Shown here: positions 17,801 through 26,493 of the stretch, in pieces
Layout of the letters: every line of letters starts with the position of its first letter
Position numbering within the stretch: the first letter of the stretch is position 1
Assembly (NCBI GenBank): GCA_019114065.1
Contig: DXGF01000008.1
Coordinates: forward strand, 1-34,508
From: Candidatus Dorea gallistercoris
Lineage (GTDB): Bacteria; Bacillota; Clostridia; Lachnospirales; Lachnospiraceae
Length of the DNA stretch: 34,508 nucleotides
Direction of reading: 5' to 3'
Made by a program: the position numbers and the translations under genes
Notes under the pieces: model-generated
Seen by the model: the letters and a program-made list of their open reading frames with translations, nothing else
What the model was told of the DNA's origin: nothing
Databases searched by the model: none

Positions 17801-18928
17801 GTAGCGGCGCTGGACATTCCGGAATTTTCCAAGGTGAACACAAACTTTGGGTTCGAATATGGAAAGAAGCTGTTGCTGTATATTTCTGAGACGCTGCGCA
17901 GTATATTTGGAAAGGCGTATGTCTTCCGTACCTGGGATACGGAGTTTATTGTTCTTTTCCCTAATACGATCCAGAGTGTTTTTACAGGCAGATGCCACCG
18001 GTTAAGAGCGGCGATCCAGCGCAGATATCCACGGAGGTTCCGGCTTGGATATGTGTGGACGGAAGGTGCCTTCTCCGCCAGAAATCTGGTAAGGAAGGCG
18101 CAGAGGATCATGCGCAGCCATAGTGTGGAGGAAGATCCTCTTCAGGCTGTTTTTCTGGAGGGGGAGCTGCGGCTTGAGGGACAAGAACACACGAAGACGC
18201 GGTTTGTTCCTTACTTCCAGCCTAAGATCGATATGCGGGATGGGAAGCTGGTCGGAGCTGAGGCCCTTGCAAGAGGCGTGACCCGGGAGGGCACGGTCGT
18301 CCAGCCCGGCCGATTTATCGAGGCGCTGGAACAAAACGGAGAGATCCGGGAATTGGATCTCTTTATCCTGGAGAGCGTGCTAAAGCAGCTCAGCGAATGG
18401 AAGCAGAAGGGGATCTCGCTGTTCAAAGTGTCGATCAATATCTCCAGGATCACCTTATTTAACCCGACTTCTCTTGCCTCTATACTGGCGATCCAGAGTC
18501 GCTATCCGGATATTCCCTCCGGCCAGATCCAGTTGGAGATCACAGAAACGGCCGGTGATGTGGAGAAGGCTACACTGGCAGAGGTGGTGGAGGATTTCAG
18601 GCAGTGTGGTATCTGTTTTGATCTGGATGACTTTGGTTCCGGTTACGCAAATATGTCAATCCTGAGCAATATCAAGTTTGATACGGTGAAGCTGGATCGC
18701 AGCCTGGTCAATGACCTGCCGGAAAATGAGATCAGTATCATGCTGGTCCAGAATATCATACAGATCTGTCGGAATTTCGGCATGGAGTGTGTGGCGGAGG
18801 GAGTCGAGACTTCTCAGCAGGCGGAAGCGCTCTTGAAAGCGGGATGTGTTTATGGACAAGGGTTCTATTACGCAAGACCTTTGTCGGCCCAGGAGTTTGA
18901 GAATCGATATCTGACAGGCGTTCAGTAA
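14864..18928 (+). CDS. Multidomain c-di-GMP signalling protein: GGDEF - PAS repeats - degenerate GGDEF-like - GAF - degenerate GGDEF - EAL
   Basis: N-terminal DLVGQIGEDEFLAFM (GEDEF). PAS-like segments around residues 200-460. C-terminal VFRTWDTEFIVLFP (degenerate). EAL domain with AEALARG, EITETA, DLDDFGSGYANMSIL, KLDRSLV, CVAEGVET. Confidence 0.88.
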   Translation: MKERMSPESGKGRVMGRSAEPKYRHKQPELLSGETAQEHITWYLEQMSEEEVCAAFMIELDNIAEAGKILGQKSLEHIVHCAGQTLLSVFKAADLVGQIGEDEFLAFMCGRFSEEEILEKAALLCDQLQYEAGSDPPVSVSACVGIYIATGTGVTFETVFGQAAAALYDARNNGRGSFCVWTDEAEKSRRERASKPEGGIPLNTLLEYLDEGVCLLEIGAEIRVIYASHGFYEMLGKKPEDIRLPCDIRDIGIHPDYETDYEKALRDGIQGGGISDHIHRIRGNGAEWVWRHVRVAKVAYPGRAYPVMLELSTDISELIQKERELKESKERLRVAFRQMPHILWEVDVEKRTFNIYDVDEQCCQPDTIVRDFPGAFLQNGFVHPDSVEDFRDFAENLLNGKSGGTSNFIMRDRVSNCYGWVSLSYRMVYDRDGAPVKAVGVQAKLPSVSGIGSDSYQRRILPEVVRHSLLARIKVNLTADSMEELWADGMDQTAWTWGKTYSEIIGMERVKLFGRSDGKAFERRFRRETLLKAFEEGERWSTREYRRVDEGGNIRWMSDTVNLVRDTKTQDIYVFGCFFDTEKRHEWENQAGGEIVRDSVTGIYTAETVKKIVESISPCGTGGNCALAMIRVVGSFLPCDEKKEKCQKVRRFIATALSMALGVDCIVGQYRPDTLLAFFPSVGSKLDGKRRVEDAFAYIRTAMADIPEISAARFVAGMVIERVEKVDYELLLLRAEYLCEMWKNAAMDAAVFPGEEEDWGWIGLHRDSDEAVLAQPDKMDRPLTKEEQNAAFRCVTDMLTARSLEASLLNALHGIGDYYKAARVYLLVLSEDRRTVTLTQEWTKQDRPSIRNMMSGVKIEEIPLLDRCMKEGLPIMAESSMILSVEQEHQGKWHFLVCPLKKEERLTGFLCVEDPREHLEETALLGTLLPYIQGEESRFRTMEEQAHITGRDALTKLPNLNAYLDVIYSMDSDSYSSMGVAALDIPEFSKVNTNFGFEYGKKLLLYISETLRSIFGKAYVFRTWDTEFIVLFPNTIQSVFTGRCHRLRAAIQRRYPRRFRLGYVWTEGAFSARNLVRKAQRIMRSHSVEEDPLQAVFLEGELRLEGQEHTKTRFVPYFQPKIDMRDGKLVGAEALARGVTREGTVVQPGRFIEALEQNGEIRELDLFILESVLKQLSEWKQKGISLFKVSINISRITLFNPTSLASILAIQSRYPDIPSGQIQLEITETAGDVEKATLAEVVEDFRQCGICFDLDDFGSGYANMSILSNIKFDTVKLDRSLVNDLPENEISIMLVQNIIQICRNFGMECVAEGVETSQQAEALLKAGCVYGQGFYYARPLSAQEFENRYLTGVQ

Positions 18929-18952
18929 GCAGCAAGATAGGAGGTATCAGGA

Positions 18953-19210
18953 ATTGAAGATCAAAGCGGCACGAAAAAGTCTCCTTTTATCATAGGGATC
19001 GGTGCTTCGGCAGGAGGTCTGGAGGCGCTTCAGCAGTTTCTCCAGCATATGCCGGGAAACAGCGGGCTGAGTTTCGTTGTTGTCCAGCATCTGTCGCCGG
19101 ATTAAAAAAGCCTGATGGCGGACATCCTTGGGAAGCATACGGAAATGACTGTTACGCAGGCGGAAAATGAGAAAGAAGGCAATAGGAGGAAGCAGAGATG
19201 GAAACAATCC
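18953..19210 (+). pseudogene. Decayed N-terminal fragment of a CheB-methylesterase-type protein
   Basis: Frame at 18953 reads IEDQSGTKKSPFIIGIGASAGGLEALQQFLQHMPGNSGLSFVVVQHLSPD*KSLMADILGKHTEMTVTQAENE. AGGAGG SD at 18939-18944 sits before ATT rather than ATG. In-frame TAA at 19103-19105. 3' boundary approximate. Confidence 0.8.
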
Positions 19211-19729
19211 TGGAAGAACAGAGCAGAAAGATCATAGGACAGTACAGAAAACGAAAATGGCTGGGGATCGGAAGCCTGGTCATTGGCATAGTGTACGCGT
19301 TTTATCTGCTGCTTGGAGTGTTGATTTTTGATTATGCACAATTATTATATCATTCTGTCCTCCTTATATTTCTTTCTGGGAAAAGGGGAGCAGACCGTGG
19401 AGCTTGAGAATATGTACCAGGCCGCGTTGAAAAACAGGAAGCGGGACAGGGACCGGCTGGAACGGCTCCGTACCAGCAATAACCTGATCCGGGCGGTAAG
19501 GAACGGGGATTATGAGAAAGCGTTCCGTTTTCTGACTCATCGGCGAGCAATGGATGCAAGATCCGCTTCCGCGACTCTTTTCAGAGTGTCGGACAGTATG
19601 TGGGAGGCCAGGATCTTCCTGGGACTGGGGGAGAAACAGGCGGCCAGGCTCAAATTGGAGTTTGTGATCGGCCGAGGAGGCCGGCTGGCGATCGCGGAGG
19701 AGGCCAGGCGGCTTTTGAAGGAATGTTAG
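19198..19729 (+). CDS. Small membrane-anchored helical protein, possibly frameshifted (ORFs 19198-19407 and 19328-19729 overlap in different frames)
   Basis: First ORF METILEEQSRKIIGQYRKRKWLGIGSLVIGIVYAFYLLLGVLIFDY; second begins LIMHNYYIILSSLYFFLGKGEQTVELENMYQAALKNRKRD. The hydrophobic region continues across the frame change. Confidence 0.45.
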
Positions 19730-19757
19730 TCAGCGTATTCCATTTTTCTTTTTCCTA

Positions 19758-19766
19758 TGGTATACT
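19758..19766 (+). promoter_or_regulatory. Extended -10 promoter (TGGTATACT) upstream of pyrH
   Basis: TG at 19758-19759 plus TATACT at 19761-19766, about 50 nt before the pyrH start; weak -35. Confidence 0.5.
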
Positions 19767-19817
19767 TTAGCTGAATATGCGAAGGCATGACAGAACAGAA
19801 GTAAGGAGTATCATACA

Positions 19818-20516
19818 ATGAAAAGGGTATTATTGAAGCTCAGTGGAGAGGCCCTCGCGGGTGAGAAGAAGACAGGCTTTGACGAAGAAACCTGTATGGG
19901 AGTCGCCCGCCAGGTGAAGACACTGGTGGATGAAGGGATCCAGGTGGCCATTGTGACAGGCGGCGGCAACTTCTGGAGAGGCAGGACCAGCGAGACCATC
20001 GACAGGGTCAAGGCAGATCAGATCGGGATGCTGGCTACAGTGATGAACTGTATTTACGTATCCGATATCTTCCGTTACGCGGGGATGGAGACGGAGGTGT
20101 TCACTCCCTTTGTGTGTGGGGCGTTTACCACACTCTTCTCCAAGGACGCCGCGGTGAAGGCGCTGAAGGAAGGCAGGGTGGTATTCTTCGCCGGTGGGAC
20201 AGGTCATCCTTATTTTTCCACAGACACGGGAGCGGTGCTACGGGCCATTGAGATCGAGGCAGACGCTATGCTTCTGGCGAAGGCCATCGATGGGATCTAT
20301 GACAGTGATCCCAAGGTGAATTCTGGCGCGAAGAAGTACAAGGAGATCTCCATCCAGGAGATCATCGATCAGAAGCTGATGGCTGTGGATCTGACAGCTT
20401 CTATCATGTGCCTGGAGAACAAGATGCCTATGATGGTATTTGGATTAAATGAAGAAAACAGTATTGTGGAGACCATGACGGGAACATTTACTGGAACGAA
20501 AGTGACAGTATCATAA
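19818..20516 (+). CDS. pyrH: UMP kinase
   Basis: [55 protein letters not shown]-type motifs; followed by frr. Confidence 0.97.
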   Translation: MKRVLLKLSGEALAGEKKTGFDEETCMGVARQVKTLVDEGIQVAIVTGGGNFWRGRTSETIDRVKADQIGMLATVMNCIYVSDIFRYAGMETEVFTPFVCGAFTTLFSKDAAVKALKEGRVVFFAGGTGHPYFSTDTGAVLRAIEIEADAMLLAKAIDGIYDSDPKVNSGAKKYKEISIQEIIDQKLMAVDLTASIMCLENKMPMMVFGLNEENSIVETMTGTFTGTKVTVS

Positions 20517-20529
20517 GGAGGATATAACG

Positions 20530-21081
20530 ATGAATGAGCGGTTGAAAGTTTACGAAGAGAAGATGACGAAGACGCTTAACAATCTGGATGGCGAACTGGC
20601 GGCGATCCGGGCAGGGAGGGCGAACCCTAACGTGCTCAACAAGATCACGGTGGATTACTACGGAACGCCTACCCCGATCCAGCAGGTTGCCAATATTTCA
20701 GTGCCGGAGGCCCGGATGATCCAGATCCAGCCCTGGGAGAAGAATATGGTCAAGGTGATCGAGAAAGCGATTCAGACTTCTGATCTGGGGATCAATCCTA
20801 CCAACGATGGAGCCACTGTGCGGCTGGTATTTCCGGAGCTTACCGAGGAACGCAGAAAAGAGCTGGTGAAGGATGTGAAGAAGAAGGGTGAGGCGGCCAA
20901 GGTGGCGGTCCGCAACATCCGCAGAGACGGCAATGACATGTTAAAGAAGCTGAAGGGATCCGATATTTCTGAGGATGAGATCAAGGATATGGAAGACGAG
21001 CTTCAGAAGACCACAGACCGGTTTATCAAAGAGGTGGACAAGGCAGTGGAGGCGAAGTCAAAAGAGGTCATGACCGTATAG
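20530..21081 (+). CDS. frr: Ribosome recycling factor
   Basis: [52 protein letters not shown]. Confidence 0.98.
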   Translation: MNERLKVYEEKMTKTLNNLDGELAAIRAGRANPNVLNKITVDYYGTPTPIQQVANISVPEARMIQIQPWEKNMVKVIEKAIQTSDLGINPTNDGATVRLVFPELTEERRKELVKDVKKKGEAAKVAVRNIRRDGNDMLKKLKGSDISEDEIKDMEDELQKTTDRFIKEVDKAVEAKSKEVMTV

Positions 21082-21112
21082 ATGAAGGCCAAAGGACATT
21101 AGATGAGGTGTG

Positions 21113-21146
21113 GACAGACCCCTTGGAAAAGGGGGTCTGTCTTTTG
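21113..21146 (+). terminator. Intrinsic terminator after frr
   Basis: Perfect 10-bp stem GACAGACCCC (21113-21122) / GGGGTCTGTC (21132-21141), 9-nt loop, TTTTG tail. Confidence 0.8.
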
Positions 21147-21296
21147 TGCGATACGCCCGGAAAGTAGCTGCCGCGCTTGCTCGGGCAGATATTTGACGGG
21201 CAACGGACAGCAACGGTTATGCTGTGAGCTGTCCGTGATATTGCGGCGGATAGGGGAAGGAATCTTCCCTTATCCGATCATGGGAGGAGAAAGATT

Positions 21297-22013
21297 ATGA
21301 ATGTGCCTAGGCATGTGGCGATCATTTTGGATGGAAATGGCCGGTGGGCGAAGGCGAAGGGGCTGCCCCGCAATTACGGTCATGCCCAGGGAAGCAAGAA
21401 TGTGGAGAGGATCTGTGAGGAAGCTTACCGGATGGGTATCAAATATCTGACGGTGTACGCGTTTTCCACGGAAAACTGGAGCAGACCCAGGGATGAGGTA
21501 GACGCGCTGATGAAGCTTCTGCGCAATTATATGAAGACCTGTCTGAAGACGGCGGCGAAAAATGATATGAAGATCCGGGTGATCGGGGATATTTCCCGGC
21601 TGGATCCGGATATCCGCGGTCGGATCCTTGAGCTTGAGGAGGCCACCAAGGAGAATGGCGGACTGAACTTTCAGATCGCCATCAATTATGGAAGCCGGGA
21701 CGAGATCACCAGGGCGGTGCGCAGGATGGCGGAAGACTGTCAGACTGGGAAGCTCCAGGCAGAGGAGATCGATGAGACATTGATCGAGAGTTACCTGGAT
21801 ACCCATGATATCCCGGATCCGGATCTTTTGATCCGTACCAGCGGAGAACAGAGATTGTCAAACTATCTGCTGTGGCAGCTTGCCTACACGGAATTCTATT
21901 TTACGGATGTGCCATGGCCGGATTTTGACAAAGCAGAGCTGATCCGGGCAGTGGAGCAGTACAACTCCAGAGACAGGCGGTACGGGGGAGTGAAGGAGGA
22001 ACCGGATGTTTAA
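21297..22013 (+). CDS. uppS: Undecaprenyl diphosphate synthase (isoprenyl transferase)
   Basis: VPRHVAIILDGNGRWAKAKGLPRNYGH, YAFSTENWSRP, DLLIRTSGEQRLSNYLLWQLAYTEFYF. Confidence 0.98.
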   Translation: MNVPRHVAIILDGNGRWAKAKGLPRNYGHAQGSKNVERICEEAYRMGIKYLTVYAFSTENWSRPRDEVDALMKLLRNYMKTCLKTAAKNDMKIRVIGDISRLDPDIRGRILELEEATKENGGLNFQIAINYGSRDEITRAVRRMAEDCQTGKLQAEEIDETLIESYLDTHDIPDPDLLIRTSGEQRLSNYLLWQLAYTEFYFTDVPWPDFDKAELIRAVEQYNSRDRRYGGVKEEPDV

Positions 22014-22812
22014 GACAAGACTGTTGAGCGGGATCATATTGGTGATCGTGCTGATCCTTACGGTAGGATATGGAGGCAATCTGTTATTTGGGCTGCTGGC
22101 GGTAGTAAGTCTGATCGGAATGTCTGAGCTCTATAAGGTAGTAGATGTGCAGAAGAAAGTGCTGGGAATGGCCGGGTATCTGGCGGCGGCAGCGTATTAT
22201 GCGGTCCTGTATACAGGCAGTATGGAGCATATGACCATGGTATTCATCCTGTCTCTGATCCTGATCATGGGCATCTATGTATTTGCCTTTCCGGAATATC
22301 AGGCGGAGCAGGCAGTTACCGTCTTTTTCGGTCTGTTCTATGTGGCGGTCATGCTGTCCTACATCTACCAGACCCGGATGCTGCCGGAGGGCGGCATCGT
22401 GGTATGGCTGATCTTCTTAAGCTCCTGGGGCTGTGACACCTGCGCCTACTGTGTGGGGATGCTGATCGGCAAGCATAAGATGGCGCCCAAGCTAAGTCCC
22501 AAGAAATCTGTGGAAGGCGGCGTGGGAGGCGTGCTGGGGGCAGCCCTTCTGGGAGTGCTTTTTGCCTTGGCCATGAATCATTGGGGCGGTGAAGATGTGA
22601 ACGCACTGCATTACGCTGTCATCTGCGGCGTGGGTGGCATCATTTCCCAGGTAGGAGATCTGGCAGCCTCTGCCATCAAGCGGAACCATGATATCAAAGA
22701 TTATGGCAGGCTGATCCCGGGACACGGTGGGATCCTAGACCGGTTTGACAGTGTGATCTTCACGGCGCCTGTCATTTATTATCTGGCAACGGCGCTGGGA
22801 GGAACGCTTTAA
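22006..22812 (+). CDS. cdsA: Phosphatidate cytidylyltransferase
   Basis: Polytopic; C-terminal signature GDLAASAIKRNHDIKDYGRLIPGHGGILDRFDS. Confidence 0.96.
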   Translation: MFKTRLLSGIILVIVLILTVGYGGNLLFGLLAVVSLIGMSELYKVVDVQKKVLGMAGYLAAAAYYAVLYTGSMEHMTMVFILSLILIMGIYVFAFPEYQAEQAVTVFFGLFYVAVMLSYIYQTRMLPEGGIVVWLIFLSSWGCDTCAYCVGMLIGKHKMAPKLSPKKSVEGGVGGVLGAALLGVLFALAMNHWGGEDVNALHYAVICGVGGIISQVGDLAASAIKRNHDIKDYGRLIPGHGGILDRFDSVIFTAPVIYYLATALGGTL

Positions 22813-22866
22813 AGAATGTAGGATAATGAGAAGCGGGAAAGCAACATAGAATAAAAGGGAGACATT

Positions 22867-24009
22867 ATGAAGAAAATAGCGATATTGGGCTCTACTGGCT
22901 CCATTGGCACCCAGACCCTGGAAGTGGTCCGGGCGAATCAGGATATCCAGGTGTGCGCCCTTGCGGCGGGAAATAATATTGTCCGGCTGGAACAGCAGAT
23001 TCGGGAATTCCACCCGCGTCTGGCTGCGGTATGGAGTGAAGAGAAGGCAAAGGAGCTACGGATCAGAACGGCGGATCTTGAGGTGGAGATCGTTTCCGGC
23101 ATGGAGGGACTGATCCAGGTATCTGTTCTGGAAGAAGTAGAGATACTAGTGACAGCCATCGTGGGGATGATCGGCCTTCGGCCCACGATAGAAGCCGTCA
23201 AGGCGGGGAAGGATATTGCCCTGGCCAATAAGGAAACGATGGTGACAGCCGGCCATATCATCATGCCCCTGGCGGAGGAAAAAGGCGTATCCATCCTGCC
23301 GGTGGACAGCGAGCACAGCGCCATCTTCCAGTCCCTGCGGGGGAATGAGGAGAAGACGGTGAAAAAGATCCTCCTGACGGCTTCCGGCGGCCCTTTCCGG
23401 GGGAAGGTCCAGGAAGAGCTTCTGAATGTAACGGTAGAGGATGCCCTTCGGCACCCCAATTGGTCCATGGGCCGGAAGATCACCATTGACTCTTCTACCA
23501 TGGTCAACAAAGGACTGGAAGTGATCGAGGCCAAGTGGCTGTTTGGTGTGGACGTGGATCATATCCAGGTGGTGATCCAGCCCCAGAGCGTGATCCATTC
23601 CATGGTGGAATATGTGGACGGGGCGGTCATAGCCCAGCTTGGAACACCGGATATGAAGCTGCCGATCCAGTACGCGCTGTATTATCCGCGGCGCCGGTAT
23701 CTGCCGGGAGAACGTCTGGACTTCTGGAGCCTGGGTCATCTGGATTTTGAGAAGCCGGATCTGGACACCTTCTATGGCCTTGCTCTGGCCTACGAGGCAG
23801 GGCAGAAAGGGGGTACCCTTCCGACGGTATTCAACGCGGCCAATGAACTGGCAGTCAAGAAATTTCTTCTAAGGGAGATCAAATTCCTGGAGATCATTGA
23901 GATCATCGAGGATTGTATGAGAGCACATAAGAATCGTCCTGATCCTGATCTGGATGAGATACTTGAGGCGGAGGCGGCTACTTATGAACGGATCGAAAGC
24001 AGGAGGTAA
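22867..24009 (+). CDS. dxr: 1-deoxy-D-xylulose-5-phosphate reductoisomerase
   Basis: MKKIAILGSTGSIGTQTLEVV, ALANKETMVTAGHIIMPLA, PVDSEHSAIFQSL, LTASGGPFRG, HPNWSMGRKITIDSSTMVNKGLEVIEAKWLF. Confidence 0.98.
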   Translation: MKKIAILGSTGSIGTQTLEVVRANQDIQVCALAAGNNIVRLEQQIREFHPRLAAVWSEEKAKELRIRTADLEVEIVSGMEGLIQVSVLEEVEILVTAIVGMIGLRPTIEAVKAGKDIALANKETMVTAGHIIMPLAEEKGVSILPVDSEHSAIFQSLRGNEEKTVKKILLTASGGPFRGKVQEELLNVTVEDALRHPNWSMGRKITIDSSTMVNKGLEVIEAKWLFGVDVDHIQVVIQPQSVIHSMVEYVDGAVIAQLGTPDMKLPIQYALYYPRRRYLPGERLDFWSLGHLDFEKPDLDTFYGLALAYEAGQKGGTLPTVFNAANELAVKKFLLREIKFLEIIEIIEDCMRAHKNRPDPDLDEILEAEAATYERIESRR

Positions 24010-24017
24010 ACAGGGAC

Positions 24018-25049
24018 TTGGGTATTATATTGGCGATATTGCTCTTTAGTTTTATCATTTTTTTCCATGAGCTGGGACATTTTGTGCTGGCGAAGAAAAA
24101 TGGAGTGGATGTGGATGAATTCGCGATCGGAATGGGCCCTGCCATCTTTTCCAAAGAATACAAGGGGACCCAGTATTCCATCCGGATCTTTCCGATCGGC
24201 GGATTCTGTGCCATGGGGGAGGATGACGAAGCCACAGATTCTCCCAACAATTTTAATAACAAATCGGTATGGGCCAGGATCGCGGTCATTGCGGCCGGAC
24301 CGATTTTTAATTTCATCCTGGCTTTTATTTGCTCTGTGATCGTGGTGTGGATGACCGGGTATGATCCTCCGGTGGTGGGCAGCGTGGAAGAAGGCTATCC
24401 GGCGGCGGAGGCGGGGATCCAGGAGGGAGATACCATTGTTCGGATGGGAGATAAGAAGATCAATATCTTCCGGGAGATCAATTTCTACAATCAGTATCAC
24501 CAGGGGGAAGAGACGGAAGTTACGTATGTTCACGATGGAGAGGAAAAGACGGTCACACTGGCGCCAAAGCTGGATGAAGAACTGGGGTATTACCGGTTTG
24601 GGATCGGCTCCGCGCCGGTGCAGAAGGCCACGCCTCTGACGGCGCTTCAATATGGAGTCTATGAGGTGAAATTCTGGATCAGTACCACCATAGATTCTCT
24701 GAAGATGCTGGTGACAGGCCAGGTGGGTGTAGATCAGTTATCCGGGCCGGTGGGCATTGTGGATGTGGTGGACGACAGTTACCAGCAGGCCAGGACCTAT
24801 GGAGGCTTCGCGGTAGTGGCCCAGCTTCTTTACCTGGCCGTATTGTTGTCCGCCAATCTGGGCGTCATGAATCTGCTGCCCCTTCCGGCGCTGGATGGAG
24901 GCAGGCTGGTCTTCCTGATCGTGGAGGCCATCCGTGGCAAGCGGGTGCCGCCGGAAAAGGAAGGCTATGTCCATTTCATCGGGATCGTGGTGCTGATGGC
25001 GCTGATGGTGTTTGTCATGTACAATGATATCCGCAGGATATTCTTCTAG
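24018..25049 (+). CDS. rseP: RIP zinc metalloprotease (site-2 protease, RseP family)
   Basis: TTG start; FFHELGHFVLAKKNGV (HExxH), PDZ-like middle, LGVMNLLPLPALDGGRLVFL. Confidence 0.95.
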   Translation: MGIILAILLFSFIIFFHELGHFVLAKKNGVDVDEFAIGMGPAIFSKEYKGTQYSIRIFPIGGFCAMGEDDEATDSPNNFNNKSVWARIAVIAAGPIFNFILAFICSVIVVWMTGYDPPVVGSVEEGYPAAEAGIQEGDTIVRMGDKKINIFREINFYNQYHQGEETEVTYVHDGEEKTVTLAPKLDEELGYYRFGIGSAPVQKATPLTALQYGVYEVKFWISTTIDSLKMLVTGQVGVDQLSGPVGIVDVVDDSYQQARTYGGFAVVAQLLYLAVLLSANLGVMNLLPLPALDGGRLVFLIVEAIRGKRVPPEKEGYVHFIGIVVLMALMVFVMYNDIRRIFF

Positions 25050-25073
25050 GGGCAATGAAGCGTGCTCCAAAGG

Positions 25074-25117
25074 AAAGCAGGAGGGAATCTGGCAAAAGCC
25101 CCTCCTGCTTTTGTTTT
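25074..25117 (+). terminator. Intrinsic terminator after rseP, between convergent genes
   Basis: 12-bp perfect stem AAAGCAGGAGGG (25074-25085) / CCCTCCTGCTTT (25100-25111), T-rich tail TTTTGTTTT. Confidence 0.85.
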
Positions 25118-25124
25118 GACGGGA

Positions 25125-26390
25125 TCAGCCTAACTCCGCGATCCTGGAGACACCCACATAGACTTCTGAAATCTTATACCAGGTCCGATAATCTACGATG
25201 CCGGTGACCGGAAGCCCGAACAGGGACTGGATCTTCTCTACAGCGGCGGCGGTGGCCGGTCCATAGATGCCGTCGGGGGTGACGGTGGGAATGGCAGGAT
25301 ATCCTTTGTGGATCACATTGATCTCTTCCTGCATCTGGCGGACTTTGTCGCCGGTGGAACCGATCTCCAGATTGTAGCCGGGCCAGGAAGCAGGGATGCC
25401 GGAGATGGCTTCTGCTGTATTGATGTACATATCTTCCCCGTAGAAGGAACGCAGAATCTCGATGGCGCGGTAGCCCTGGTCTCCCAGGGACTTGCTGCCC
25501 CACTGAGTCATCCACCCGGGACACTGGACCTGTCTGCCGTCACAGTATTGGGTCAGGATCGGCTGGCGCACATTTGGCCGGGACAGATAGGCAGCAAAGA
25601 GCTCATCCACAATGACGGAAATGGTATCGTACACATTCCGTTCCGGAATCCATTTGTGATCAAAGGCGGTAGAAGAAGTAATGGTGAAATCATAGCCCAT
25701 ATTCCGGTACCATTCGGTATATACGCGATTTAAGGTAAAGGACATGATCGCCAGCACATTTGCCCGGATGGTCTCAGCGGGCCAGGTGGCGTAGATCTCG
25801 CTGGAGGCCACATTCTTGATATAATCCTTATATTTTACATAATAGTCTTTGGCGGTAGAATCTCTTGGACTTCCGTCATGGACCACAATGTATTCCGGCA
25901 CTACGACACGGCTTAGGACGATCTCCCCGGTCTCTGTGACAGGCTTGATCTCACTTTCCGGTATTTTCGCCGGGTAGGACCCATATAATGTATGTGCGGG
26001 AATGACAAAGACTTCCTCCTCCGGGCCGGAGGGCCGCAAGGGCCGCAGGGAAATGTTCTGGAGGGCGATGACGGCAGGAAGGATCTCCGCTCCGGCGACA
26101 CTGACAGATTCATAGCCTGGAGCCTCCACCTGAATGGTATATTCCGAGTAAGGCTGCTGCTCATTGGCTTCGTTAAGGCTGTATTCCAGAGGGGGAGCGG
26201 CCAGGTCGATGGTTTCTGTCTGGCCGGAGGAATCGGTGGTAAGCTGCTCCAGCATACTATCAGGGACTCCGGTATAGGAAATCGAGATGGTGGCGTCCGG
26301 GACCGGATAGGCTGTGGCCTGGGATGTGACGCTGACCTGGAGCTGTCCGGTTTCCTGAGAACCGGATGAAAGGGGATTGACTGCATTCAT
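25125..26390 (-). CDS. SpoIID-like domain plus C-terminal peptidoglycan-binding (PG_binding_1) protein
   Basis: YKDYIKNVASSEIYATWPAETIRANVLAIMSFTLNRVYTEW (SpoIID-like); C-terminal GSTGDKVRQMQEEINVI...TPDGIYGPATAAAVEKIQSLFGLPVTGIVDYRTWYKI. Confidence 0.8.
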   Translation of the reverse strand: MNAVNPLSSGSQETGQLQVSVTSQATAYPVPDATISISYTGVPDSMLEQLTTDSSGQTETIDLAAPPLEYSLNEANEQQPYSEYTIQVEAPGYESVSVAGAEILPAVIALQNISLRPLRPSGPEEEVFVIPAHTLYGSYPAKIPESEIKPVTETGEIVLSRVVVPEYIVVHDGSPRDSTAKDYYVKYKDYIKNVASSEIYATWPAETIRANVLAIMSFTLNRVYTEWYRNMGYDFTITSSTAFDHKWIPERNVYDTISVIVDELFAAYLSRPNVRQPILTQYCDGRQVQCPGWMTQWGSKSLGDQGYRAIEILRSFYGEDMYINTAEAISGIPASWPGYNLEIGSTGDKVRQMQEEINVIHKGYPAIPTVTPDGIYGPATAAAVEKIQSLFGLPVTGIVDYRTWYKISEVYVGVSRIAELG

Positions 26391-26456
26391 AAGAACTACC
26401 TCAAAGAAACTCTATTACTGTCATGATATGAGAAAAGGAGAAAACCGTTCCCTGTA

Positions 26457-26485
26457 TTGAGAAATTTCCAGGGAAGACTTATAAT
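26457..26485 (+). promoter_or_regulatory. Sigma-A-type promoter for the transglutaminase-like gene
   Basis: TTGAGA (26457-26462), 17-nt spacer, TATAAT (26480-26485). Confidence 0.75.
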
Positions 26486-26493
26486 GAAGAAAA

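Noticed and set aside
26391-26456. Divergent promoter for the minus-strand SpoIID-like gene
   Set aside because: TATCAT-like -10 is present on the minus strand but there is no matched -35; too weak to call.
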